Assembly (NCBI GenBank): GCA_963977135.1
Contig: CAXBNN010000010.1
Coordinates: 40,919 to 104,918 of the forward strand
Origin: UBA2040 sp963977135
GTDB taxonomy: Bacteria; Bacteroidota; Bacteroidia; Flavobacteriales_D; Crocinitomicaceae
Reading direction: 5' to 3'
Length of the DNA: 64,000 nucleotides
The notes beneath the pieces were generated by a model. That model made no database searches. It worked only from the letters and a program-made list of their open reading frames with translations, and was not told where the DNA came from. Made by a program: the position numbers and the translations under genes. Of the stretch, positions 44,724 to 52,686 are shown one piece after another. Numbering within the stretch: position 1 is the stretch's first letter; every line of letters begins with the position of its first letter.

Positions 44724-45647
44724 CTATAAATATCTATTAGGAATACAAGGTAAAATCAACTCTACCGATTTCTTCAAGCTTGTCATTTCATCTGTATTCG
44801 GATAATAATCTTCAACAGGAATAACACCATTTTGATTGATACTAGAGTAGAGGCTTAGAAAAATGTCTTGTTTGCCAAGTTCCTTTTTCAGAAATTCAGG
44901 TAGTAATATACTTACAGGTTTGTTCTCTCCTTTGTCAGTAAGTAAGGATTCGAAAATATTAATGGCACAATAACTTACACCATACATTGTCGCTTGCTGT
45001 GTCATTTTAATTTCTTTTGCGGCGTTTTTCGTTAAATTCAAACAACTTTCAATGGTAGAATCATCTAAAAATTTTTCAAATTGCAGACCGTTAATGGTGG
45101 ACAATTGCCTACTGAGAAAAGCCGTTTCACCATGTTCTCCATGCACAATAGCATCTATTGATTTCGCATCTTTTATTTCAGCCTGTAAATAATAATTCAT
45201 TCGAATAGAATCCAAAAAAGTGCCGGTTCCAAAAATATGATCGGCTGGCAGACCTGTGATTTTGTAGGTTATGGCTGCTATGATATCAACTGGATTTGCG
45301 ACAATGATAATAAACGGAACTTTATTTGGCTTAAAATCTTTAAAAATAGCTTCAGTAATTTCTATACTTTGATGACAAGTATACAATCTCGATTTATCTT
45401 TTGGAACTGAGGCTCCTGCACAATGAAATATAAAATCAGAGTTATTAAAATGCGCTTTGCTGTTATGAATTATTTTGTGATTCGAAAACAACTGATTCCC
45501 TTGTTGTAAATCAAGAATAGCCCCAGCGACATTTGGATTTATATCGACAATATTGATAATAAAACGATGCTCTTTCTTTGGCAAAAGCAAGGCACAAATC
45601 AGTTTCCCAATATTGCCAAAACCCACTATGCTGATCACCAAATCCAT
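44724..45647 (-). CDS. Atypical lactate/malate dehydrogenase family protein
   Basis: A 307-residue NAD-dependent 2-hydroxyacid dehydrogenase of the LDH/MDH superfamily: Rossmann motif SIVGFGNIGKLI, VANPVDIIAAITYKITG, GTGTFLDSIRMNYYL with the catalytic Asp and substrate Arg, and the catalytic His in HGEHGETAF. Two positions are unusual: the His motif reads GEHGE where GEHGD is standard, and the mobile loop before the conserved Arg reads SVPKDKSR rather than LDH-like RQQEGESR. The substrate is therefore uncertain and neither ldh nor mdh is assigned. Confidence 0.75.
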   Translation of the reverse strand: MDLVISIVGFGNIGKLICALLLPKKEHRFIINIVDINPNVAGAILDLQQGNQLFSNHKIIHNSKAHFNNSDFIFHCAGASVPKDKSRLYTCHQSIEITEAIFKDFKPNKVPFIIIVANPVDIIAAITYKITGLPADHIFGTGTFLDSIRMNYYLQAEIKDAKSIDAIVHGEHGETAFLSRQLSTINGLQFEKFLDDSTIESCLNLTKNAAKEIKMTQQATMYGVSYCAINIFESLLTDKGENKPVSILLPEFLKKELGKQDIFLSLYSSINQNGVIPVEDYYPNTDEMTSLKKSVELILPCIPNRYL

Positions 45648-45808
45648 CGCTGCCCGTATTGTCTAAGTTAGTGAATTTATAAACAAGAAACAATAATACG
45701 TTAAGAGACGATTGCCTCACAATTCTCAATTCTCTAATGTCCATTCTCCATTTTTTAAGGCAAGAAACAGTTTCAAATGCCTACCTTATCAAAAAATGAG
45801 AAAACCGA

Positions 45809-46876
45809 ATGAATTCCCACATAGAAGTAAACAAGCCAGAACCCATTGCACTTGATGAAAGTCTGAGAATATTTAAGAAAGGAAGTGATATAGATGCAAC
45901 GCTAGAAGCGTTAGTAGAAGGTGAAGCCATATTGATTGAGGAATTTTATAGCGATGGATTAGCTCTTCTCAAAGAAGTTCATCGATACTTGCGACTAAAA
46001 CTCCCAAACAATTCTTTTGAGGAACAGCGAGATTTTCGTGCAGAATATTATAAACTTTCGAATCAAGTTTTAATAGAGATTTCCAATCAAAAATTGAGTG
46101 CAAAGAAATCACCAAGCATTGGCTGGTTAGCAAAATTTTACCCTGAAGACAAACGATTTTTGCTCACTTTTCCTCAAATACAAGGATTGAATAGCGCTTG
46201 GCAATGGCATAAAAATGGTGTTTCATTGCCCGTTCTTCGGAATAAAATTCATCCGTATTATGGAACGTATTTTCCTACGCGTTTTGAACATTTAACTCTT
46301 TTCGACAATTGGTTGACGCATTACGAAGGACCAAAGAAAACAGCGATAGAAATCGGAGTAGGGTGTGGCGTTTTGTCTTTACAGATGATACAGCATAATT
46401 TTCAAAAGGTATTTGCGACGGACATTAACCCGAACGCAATTGTTGGATTGACAGAATTTATGGGAACGACAAAGCTTTCTCGAAAAATAGAACTGGATTT
46501 TGGACATCTCTTTGGCAAATGGTATAAACCAACTGAGTTGATTGTATTTAATCCACCATGGCTGCCAGGGAAACTGAATATGAGTAGTATTGATGATGCA
46601 ATTTATTACAATAAAACGCTATTTCCAGAGTTTTTCGCTGAGGCTAAAAAACGGCTTTTACCCGAAGGAAAACTGGTTCTCATCTTCTCAAATTTGGCTC
46701 AAATAACGGAGGTGACCAAGGAACACCCTATTGAAAAAGAACTGGCAGAAGGAAACCGATTTACGTTGGAAAGATGCTTTAAGAAATCAGTAAAAGCTGC
46801 TTCCACAAAAACAAAACGCGATCAACATTGGCGCGAGGAAGAGGAAGTTGAGTTGTGGGTTTTGGTGAATAATTAA
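45809..46876 (+). CDS. Class I SAM-dependent methyltransferase
   Basis: A 355-residue protein. The C-terminal half has motif I AIEIGVGCGVLSLQM (about 178-192), ATDINPNAIVGL and the catalytic NPPWLPG motif (about 249-255), which places it near HemK/PrmC- or RlmG-like N-methyltransferases acting on a planar amide or amine. The N-terminal about 150 residues are a separate helical domain. The substrate is unknown. It is followed by the first GCCAACA repeat element. Confidence 0.82.
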   Translation: MNSHIEVNKPEPIALDESLRIFKKGSDIDATLEALVEGEAILIEEFYSDGLALLKEVHRYLRLKLPNNSFEEQRDFRAEYYKLSNQVLIEISNQKLSAKKSPSIGWLAKFYPEDKRFLLTFPQIQGLNSAWQWHKNGVSLPVLRNKIHPYYGTYFPTRFEHLTLFDNWLTHYEGPKKTAIEIGVGCGVLSLQMIQHNFQKVFATDINPNAIVGLTEFMGTTKLSRKIELDFGHLFGKWYKPTELIVFNPPWLPGKLNMSSIDDAIYYNKTLFPEFFAEAKKRLLPEGKLVLIFSNLAQITEVTKEHPIEKELAEGNRFTLERCFKKSVKAASTKTKRDQHWREEEEVELWVLVNN

Positions 46877-46880
46877 AAAA

Positions 46881-46974
46881 GGGCTTTTGGGCTTTGGCTT
46901 TTGGCTCGTTTCGCTTTGGTGTTTGGCATTAAATCATATTTTGCCAACAGCCAACAGCCAACAGCCAACAGCCA
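46881..46974. repeat. GCCAACA-heptad palindromic element, copy 1
   Basis: Left side GGGCTTTTGGGCTTTGGC..., then CTCG(T/C)TTCGCTTTGG, a short AT-rich linker (ATTAAATCATATTTT), and finally GCCAACA repeated four times plus GCCAA. The right heptads are complementary to the left GGCTTTTGGC units, so the whole can fold into a hairpin. The core is nearly identical to copy 2 at 48107-48229. Confidence 0.8.
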
Positions 46975-47090
46975 ATTCATCTCAACTTTCTTTTCTCAAT
47001 TCAGCACTCCACGTACATCCGTTAGTAATCGGAACTGCTCAGGTAATCTTAAATCAAAAGTTTATTGACAACATTGTAGCCAGTATTAAT

Positions 47091-47098
47091 TAACTTTG
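47091..47098 (+). promoter_or_regulatory. -7 box (TAACTTTG) of the ACR3 gene
   Basis: Perfect TAnnTTTG ending 4 bp before the ATG at 47103, with a TTG at 47065-47067 23 bp upstream. Transcription would begin at or next to the start codon, implying a leaderless mRNA. Confidence 0.5.
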
Positions 47099-47102
47099 AT
47101 AT

Positions 47103-48113
47103 ATGGAGAAATCACTTGGGATATTTGAAAAGTATTTATGGATCTGGGTCTTTTTATGCATGCTTATAGGTGTAGTATTTTCAGTTTACATCCCTGGTTT
47201 TAGTATTTGGCTGGATCAATGGAAGATAGGAAACGTCTCTATTCCAATTGGAATTTGTTTGTTTTTAATGATGTATCCTGCTCTTCTCAATTTTCAGATG
47301 AATGAAGTTAGGAATCTGCTGAAAGCCCCAAAACCAATACTACTCACCTTGTTTTCAAATTGGGTTGTTGCACCAATAATAGCCGCTGCACTTGCCTACT
47401 ATTTTTTAGATGGAAAAAATCAACTAATTGTGGCGCTTATTTTATTGGGATCTAGTCCGTGTACAGCAATGGTAATCGTGTGGGGAAGTATGGCCAAAGG
47501 AAATCAAGAACAAAACGTAATTACAACTAGTATCAATACAATAACTATTATGTTTTTATATGCGCCTGTAGTTATCTTTTTAACAGGTGTTCAAGGAATT
47601 GTAATCGATAGATATGAACTGTTCATTACAGTGATCATTTTCATAGGGTTTCCAATGCTTGCTGGTCTTCTTTCCAAAAAAATATTGATAAAAAACAAAG
47701 GCCTAGATTGGTTTGAGTATACGTATCGACGCATTGTTGGAAAGATTGCGATAGTGGCCTTGCTCATTACTCTAATTGTCTTGTTCGCTTTAAATGGTGA
47801 AGTATTGATTGCGCATCCTGAGGAAATGTTATTGGTTTCTGTACCCTTGCTCATTGGATTTTTTCTGGTGGTGGCATTCAATATTATCGTCACGAGAATA
47901 TTTAAATTGAAATACAAAGAAGCCATTATCACCGTATTGATTGGGTCTTCAAGTCACTTTGAAATTGCCATTGCAACAGCTATTGCTTTGTATGGTTTAG
48001 GCTCGCAAGCGGCATTGGGTACAACCATGGGTTTATTTTGGGAAGTGCCTATTATGCTAGCACTCGTGTATCTAGGCAAATATTTCCACCGAAAAGGATT
48101 TTGGAAGGATTGA
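47103..48113 (+). CDS. ACR3-family arsenite efflux permease
   Basis: A 336-residue membrane protein with ten predicted helices. Signatures of ACR3 are LGSSPCTAMVIVWG with the essential Cys (120) in helix 4, and SSHFEIAIATAIALYG ... GLFWEVPIMLALV with the conserved Glu (about 314) in helix 9. ACR3 proteins export arsenite (sometimes antimonite). No arsR, arsC or arsM gene is adjacent, so resistance to arsenic is inferred from the permease alone. Its stop codon lies inside the left arm of a long palindromic repeat (48107-48229). Confidence 0.88.
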   Translation: MEKSLGIFEKYLWIWVFLCMLIGVVFSVYIPGFSIWLDQWKIGNVSIPIGICLFLMMYPALLNFQMNEVRNLLKAPKPILLTLFSNWVVAPIIAAALAYYFLDGKNQLIVALILLGSSPCTAMVIVWGSMAKGNQEQNVITTSINTITIMFLYAPVVIFLTGVQGIVIDRYELFITVIIFIGFPMLAGLLSKKILIKNKGLDWFEYTYRRIVGKIAIVALLITLIVLFALNGEVLIAHPEEMLLVSVPLLIGFFLVVAFNIIVTRIFKLKYKEAIITVLIGSSSHFEIAIATAIALYGLGSQAALGTTMGLFWEVPIMLALVYLGKYFHRKGFWKD

Positions 48114-48229
48114 GGACTGGCTTTTGGCGATTGGCTCGCTTCGCTTTGGCTTTTGGCATTTAATCAAATTTTGCCAACAGCCAACAGCCAACCGCCAACA
48201 GCTAACAGCCAACAGCCAGTCCTCAATCC
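48107..48229. repeat. GCCAACA-heptad palindromic element, copy 2
   Basis: A 22-bp left arm (48107-48128) and right arm (48208-48229) pair with a single mismatch (GGATTGAGGACTGGCT... / ...AGCCAGTCCTCAATCC). Inside are GGCTTTTGGC units, CTCGCTTCGCTTTGG, an AT linker and six degenerate GCCAACA heptads. It spans the ACR3 stop (48111-48113) and the last codons of the convergent serine hydrolase gene, so it can serve as a bidirectional terminator. Confidence 0.85.
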
Positions 48230-50229
48230 ACTTTAGTAAAATGATTGTTCCTCGCCCGTCCATTCGAAACCTTAAATCCCGTTACTTTGTTTTCGGAATT
48301 TCGGAAAAATTGAACTTGTGAGAAGAACCAACTGTTGTCGGTAAAAAGATCGACTTCGTATGGATTTATAGTAAAGTCGCTTACTCTGATATGTTTTACA
48401 AGCAGGTTGCTGTCGGTGGCGCTGATGCTATAGGTTGTCATCAATTCTTCGCTGTAATAATCGCCGATGTAATCGGATAAATTAATGGTGGAAATATCAA
48501 AAGGTTTTACTCTTGAAACATCCGTTATTTCGCCGCCTTGATTGAGCTTAAATAATTCAACTTTTTCTCCACCGTTTGGTATGAATTCGACTTTTGCGCC
48601 AATCTCTTTCAATTCAAATTTAGTGTCGGACACAGCAACGAGTGAGATCGTGGTTTGACCTTTAACTTGTGCATACAATTTGCCACCACCTTCAATGATT
48701 GAAATAATAAAACCTGGTCGTAATTCATAATCACCCAAATAGGTATTTAAGGTTTTAGCTGCTATGGATATGGTTTCAGCAGACTCTGCTTTCGCTTTGC
48801 TTTTCTCTTCATCAACCAATTTATCTTTCAAATAAATGTCAACTATTTTATGGGCTAAATTCCTTGTGTTAAATTCAGCCAAATTGCTAAACACAATTAC
48901 CGAAAAATTTTGATCTGGAAAACGAGTTAAAAACGTTCTATAGCCAGCGTCCGCTCCGCCGTGCTGTATCTCATTCAGACCTTTGTAATTGCCCAAAAAT
49001 TGACCTAGACCAATGTCAAGAACAGAACTGTCATTCAAAACAATTGGCTTTTTCATCTGATTAAAGATGGATGTATCTCCAATTTTAAGTGAAGAAAAAT
49101 TGAGCGACCACAGACTTAAATCTTCAACGGTTGTGAAGAGGCTGGTCGCGCCAACATTTGCATAATTCAAGACGCTTTTTTTAAACCCTTCGCCATATGT
49201 GTGATACGAATACGCTCTGTTCTTTACTATCCTTTCATTGTCATCGAAGAAAAGCGAAGTGCTCATCTTGAGTGGTTCGAAAATGTTTTTCTGGGTAAAT
49301 TCTGCAAAGGACATATTGCTAATCCGCGCCACGACTTCCGCCAAAAGTGTAAATCCAGTATTGCAATACATAAAATCATCACCGGGATTAAAATTCAATT
49401 CTTTTTGATTACCCACCAATTTTAAAATGTGCTCTGTTGTAATTAAATCGCTTTCTTGACCGCCAGTCAAGGCTAGAATTTCCCATTGATCTCTCAAACC
49501 GCTGGTGTGCGAGGCCAGGTGTTTCAAAGTTATCGTCTTGCCAAAATCTGGGACTTCGGGAAGATATTTTCGGATGTCGTCGTTTAGACTTAATTTCCCT
49601 TGTTTTTCCAAAAGCAGAATGGAGAAAACCGTAAACTGTTTGGATATCGAAGCAATGTGAAATATGGATGAGGTTGTGATAGGAATGTCGTATTCAAGGT
49701 TGGCCATTCCGTAGCCTTTTTTGTAAATAATTTTTCCGTTTTGAACGACCGCAACAGCCGCTCCTGGAGTTTCCTTACTGTCCCACGCCGCAAAAAGTTC
49801 ATCCACTTGTTCATTTGGTAAAACTGCTTTTTTCTTCAGGATTTCAAGTTTCAAATCATATACTCCAACAGGCTGTTTTTCATCCAAAGCAGAAACTTCA
49901 ATTACGTAGATTCCTTTTTTACTCGAAATGATAGAAAATTTCTCCGGTCCATTCTGGCCATTGGGCGTATCAAATTCTTCCAGTTTTTTGCCTTTTGGAT
50001 CGTAGGTGGTTATTTTCACATCAACGCCTTTTTGCATTAAAGTGAAAAATGCGAATTGATCTTTTTCTAAAGTAATTTGGTAGTGATGCTTTTCTGCAGG
50101 GGCTATCTCTGATGAAAGTATTTTTCCTTTTATGAGTTCACCTTTTTGGATTTGGGAGTGAATTGTGCTGAACGGTGTTAATAGAAGAAGTATCAACGAG
50201 AGAAGGACTAGTAGTGATTTCATGAGCAT
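48223..50229 (-). CDS. Serine hydrolase, class C beta-lactamase/D-Ala-D-Ala peptidase family
   Basis: A 668-residue exported protein: signal peptide (MLMKSLLVLLSLILLLLTPFSTIHSQ), a PPC-like beta-sandwich (about 27-130), and a penicillin-recognising serine hydrolase domain with SISK (Ser 194, Lys 197), YCN (288-290) and HGG (423-425). A C-terminal beta-rich region of about 170 residues resembles the lipocalin-like DUF3471-type domain of related proteins. It could be an esterase or D-aminopeptidase; true beta-lactamase activity is not implied. The last codons overlap the palindromic repeat at 48107-48229. Confidence 0.88.
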   Translation of the reverse strand: MLMKSLLVLLSLILLLLTPFSTIHSQIQKGELIKGKILSSEIAPAEKHHYQITLEKDQFAFFTLMQKGVDVKITTYDPKGKKLEEFDTPNGQNGPEKFSIISSKKGIYVIEVSALDEKQPVGVYDLKLEILKKKAVLPNEQVDELFAAWDSKETPGAAVAVVQNGKIIYKKGYGMANLEYDIPITTSSIFHIASISKQFTVFSILLLEKQGKLSLNDDIRKYLPEVPDFGKTITLKHLASHTSGLRDQWEILALTGGQESDLITTEHILKLVGNQKELNFNPGDDFMYCNTGFTLLAEVVARISNMSFAEFTQKNIFEPLKMSTSLFFDDNERIVKNRAYSYHTYGEGFKKSVLNYANVGATSLFTTVEDLSLWSLNFSSLKIGDTSIFNQMKKPIVLNDSSVLDIGLGQFLGNYKGLNEIQHGGADAGYRTFLTRFPDQNFSVIVFSNLAEFNTRNLAHKIVDIYLKDKLVDEEKSKAKAESAETISIAAKTLNTYLGDYELRPGFIISIIEGGGKLYAQVKGQTTISLVAVSDTKFELKEIGAKVEFIPNGGEKVELFKLNQGGEITDVSRVKPFDISTINLSDYIGDYYSEELMTTYSISATDSNLLVKHIRVSDFTINPYEVDLFTDNSWFFSQVQFFRNSENKVTGFKVSNGRARNNHFTKVD

Positions 50230-50317
50230 ATGGTTTTTTTAGAGAAGTTGGAGATTGAAGGTAAGGAAGATTTTTGATTTGGTGGATTTTCGCAGTTCTA
50301 TAGATACTCAGACGGCG

Positions 50318-50536
50318 TTAAAAGCGATAAATCAAAATCGTTAAAAAACAAAGAATTAGAGAAATATGCCCGAATAAACCTACAATGGATATTTTTTTAT
50401 CCTTTTTCATTTCAATTAACGACAGTATTATACCTGCTAAGCTCATACCGAAGGAAATTATAATAGGAATAATTAAGATAGGACTTTCTTCACCCCCTAA
50501 ACCAAAGAAAGTCCAGAAGGTTGCGATTAAAAAGGG
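50318..50536 (-). pseudogene. Remnant of a small membrane protein gene
   Basis: Between two stops lies a 72-codon frame without an upstream start codon. It reads as a convincing protein with two membrane segments: IATFWTFFGLGGEESPI, then LIIPIIISFGMSLAGIILSL, a charged IEMKKDKK link and SIVGLFGHISLILCFLTILI before YRF. An internal ATG would remove the first segment. It is best read as the 3' part of a gene that has lost its beginning; the family is unknown. Confidence 0.4.
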
Positions 50537-50649
50537 TTAGACCGATTGTTCTTAGGGCCTATATTGAAACTACAAGTCATTAAGATCATTGAGATTAAAA
50601 TTACTTATAGTAAAAATGACATTAACTAGATTTTCTATGTGAAATAGCT

Positions 50650-50657
50650 TATTTTTG
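50650..50657 (+). promoter_or_regulatory. -7 box (TATTTTTG) of the GH16 gene
   Basis: Perfect TAnnTTTG 20 bp before the ATG at 50678; the -33 region is T-rich without a clear TTG. Confidence 0.5.
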
Positions 50658-50677
50658 AAAAACACAAAAGTTTAATT

Positions 50678-52264
50678 ATGATTGGAAATTTTAAAAAAGG
50701 TCTGTTATTTATCTTGTTAATCGTTTCTATGGAATCTTTCGGACAACAGTTACCTATGGATTTTTCTAGCTCATCTTCAGCTTTTTCATCATTCTCTGGA
50801 GCGTATTTTTCTTTTAGTTCTGATCCGGACAGTTCATCGAATGCTGTCGGCCAGTTTAACAATAGTGGAGGCGCAGCATGGGAAGGTTTTGCCATAAATT
50901 TAGTGAGTCCTGTTGATTTGAATTTTCAAAATACAATATCCTTGGATTTCTATAGATTCGATATTAATGCGCATACGGTGATAGTGAAACTGGAGAATGG
51001 TGTAAACCCAGATGTACAAGTTCTTCAAAACATTCAGTCAGGAGCAGCGGGTTGGACAAACAACCTGGTTTTCGATTTTTCGAATGCAACCTACAGTTCA
51101 ACTGGATTACCTGTAAGTGCCACGGGAACCTATAATACACTTTCAATTTTTATTGACGGTGGCGTTGTTGCATCAGGCATATATTTAATAGATGATATTG
51201 ATGATGGTTCTCCTCTTACTAACCCAAATGTGCTTGATGTCATCTATACCAACTTGGTTTGGGAAGATAATTTTGACACACCTGGGCCGGTAAATTCACT
51301 TAATTGGCACCACCAAACACAGGTTATCATTCCCGGTGTTGGCTGGGCTAATGGCGAAGAACAACATTATACAAATCGCATTGACAATTCATTTGTCGAC
51401 AATGCGGGTTTTTTGAATATTGTGGCCAAGCAGGAACAGTATTCCTATCAAAACTTGACAAAAAATTATACTTCGGCTCGCTTGAATTCAAAATTTGCCT
51501 TCACTTATGGACGAATAGATGTTCGAGCAAAAATTCCTATTGTCGCGGGTTCATGGCCAGCCATTTGGACATTGGGTAAGAACATCGATGAAATTGGAGC
51601 GTATTGGCAACCGAGTTATGGTTCAACAGGTTGGCCGGCGTGCGGTGAAATCGATATCATGGAACATGGTATTTTTCCTAATGCAAACATCAATTACATT
51701 AACAGTGCTATTCATACGCCTTGTTGCAACGGTGGAAATCCTAACCAAGGAGGCATAATCACAACTGATTTGGCAAACGACTTTCATGTCTATTCTATGA
51801 ATTGGTCACCAAACCAAATTACATTTTTAATAGATGGTGTTGGCTTTTACACCTATAATCCAGCGGTAAAAGATGCGAGTACATGGCCCTTTATCGAAGA
51901 CCAGTTTATTTTACTCAATGTGGCTATGGGTGGTCTGGCTGGATCGGTAGCCCCAGGTTTTTCGCAAGCTACCATGCTGGTTGATTATGTAAAAGTCTAT
52001 CAATCAGACGATGTTAGTCTGGATGAAATTATTGATTTAAAAAATTCAGTTAATGTATTTCCAAATCCTGTACGAAACGAGATTAATATCACTTCAGAAA
52101 TTGAGCCAAGCGGACTAGCCCTTTATGATGTTTGTGGAAAGCTGATTCTTAAAAAAGATGGCAAAACGGAGCGATTGGACCTTGTCAATTTGAAAACGGG
52201 CGTTTATTTCCTTGAGGTTTATTTTGGGACAGAGAAAGTCACGAAGAAGGTGGTTGTGGAGTAA
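50678..52264 (+). CDS. GH16 family glucanase (laminarinase-like), T9SS-secreted
   Basis: A 528-residue exported glycoside hydrolase. Signal peptide, then an N-terminal beta-sandwich resembling a carbohydrate-binding module (about 25-175), then the GH16 domain (about 190-435) with the catalytic motif GEIDIMEH: nucleophile Glu 324, Asp 326 and acid/base Glu 329. GWANGEEQHYTNR and FAFTYGRIDVRAKIP are typical of bacterial endo-beta-1,3-glucanases. It ends with a T9SS type A sorting domain (VFPNPVRNEINI). It probably degrades laminarin or similar beta-1,3-glucans outside the cell. No polysaccharide utilisation locus partners are adjacent. Confidence 0.93.
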   Translation: MIGNFKKGLLFILLIVSMESFGQQLPMDFSSSSSAFSSFSGAYFSFSSDPDSSSNAVGQFNNSGGAAWEGFAINLVSPVDLNFQNTISLDFYRFDINAHTVIVKLENGVNPDVQVLQNIQSGAAGWTNNLVFDFSNATYSSTGLPVSATGTYNTLSIFIDGGVVASGIYLIDDIDDGSPLTNPNVLDVIYTNLVWEDNFDTPGPVNSLNWHHQTQVIIPGVGWANGEEQHYTNRIDNSFVDNAGFLNIVAKQEQYSYQNLTKNYTSARLNSKFAFTYGRIDVRAKIPIVAGSWPAIWTLGKNIDEIGAYWQPSYGSTGWPACGEIDIMEHGIFPNANINYINSAIHTPCCNGGNPNQGGIITTDLANDFHVYSMNWSPNQITFLIDGVGFYTYNPAVKDASTWPFIEDQFILLNVAMGGLAGSVAPGFSQATMLVDYVKVYQSDDVSLDEIIDLKNSVNVFPNPVRNEINITSEIEPSGLALYDVCGKLILKKDGKTERLDLVNLKTGVYFLEVYFGTEKVTKKVVVE

Positions 52265-52430
52265 TTTAGTCAAGTCTTTCTTTAGAATTTTATCAAGCTC
52301 ATAGAGTTCATTTGGAATTTTCCTTCTTCTGAATAATAATCGCCTAAACAGCCGTGTTGTAAAAAACTCATGACAAATTGCTTACTCTGTCAAGGGTTGA
52401 GCATTTCTGGGACAGTTAATTTATTACCTA

Positions 52431-52555
52431 TAACGTTTTGGCGCTAGGAACTGTAAGGCTCTTATGCAAAATCTGTCTTTCGAAGATAAGAATGATTTTT
52501 TACAATTGAATAATATTACGAAGCAATAAACCCGTATGGTTTTTAGCGGCTGTTA
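52431..52555 (+). repeat. 125-bp attC-like palindromic element A
   Basis: Begins TAACGTTTTGGCGCTAGGAAC and ends GGTTTTTAGCGGCTGTTA; the GC(G/C)GCTA..AAC blocks of both arms are complementary, with a longer spacer after the left TAAC than before the right GTTA. AAACCC starts exactly 27 nt before the terminal A, as in elements B and D. It lies in the 422-bp gap before the FG-GAP gene; the rest of that gap shows nothing I can name. It is the weakest of the four arm matches. Confidence 0.4.
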
Positions 52556-52686
52556 ACATTTCGTTTTTTCGTTAGAAAGTCATTTAACTCCAATATTTTT
52601 TTGATTTCACTCATCGTTTAATGGCTCAATTTGTCGTTAGTGCAAATATTTATAGAAACTCGTATTTTTATATTTAAATAAAAACG

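Noticed and set aside
46936..46974. Short CCAACAG tandem repeats looking like a mini-CRISPR or microsatellite-coded ORF (46887-47093)
   Set aside because: Units are 7 bp without spacers and form one arm of a palindrome; the ORF across them is translated repeat sequence with no homology or start context.
48223..50229. Antibiotic-resistance class C beta-lactamase
   Set aside because: SxxK/YxN/HxG motifs are shared by the wider serine hydrolase family; the extra PPC-like and C-terminal domains and long length point to an esterase/peptidase-type protein.
52433..52560. Riboswitch or leader RNA upstream of the FG-GAP gene
   Set aside because: The structured block matches the other 123-125-bp elements in ends and spacing and lies over 120 bp before the gene; no known riboswitch core is present.
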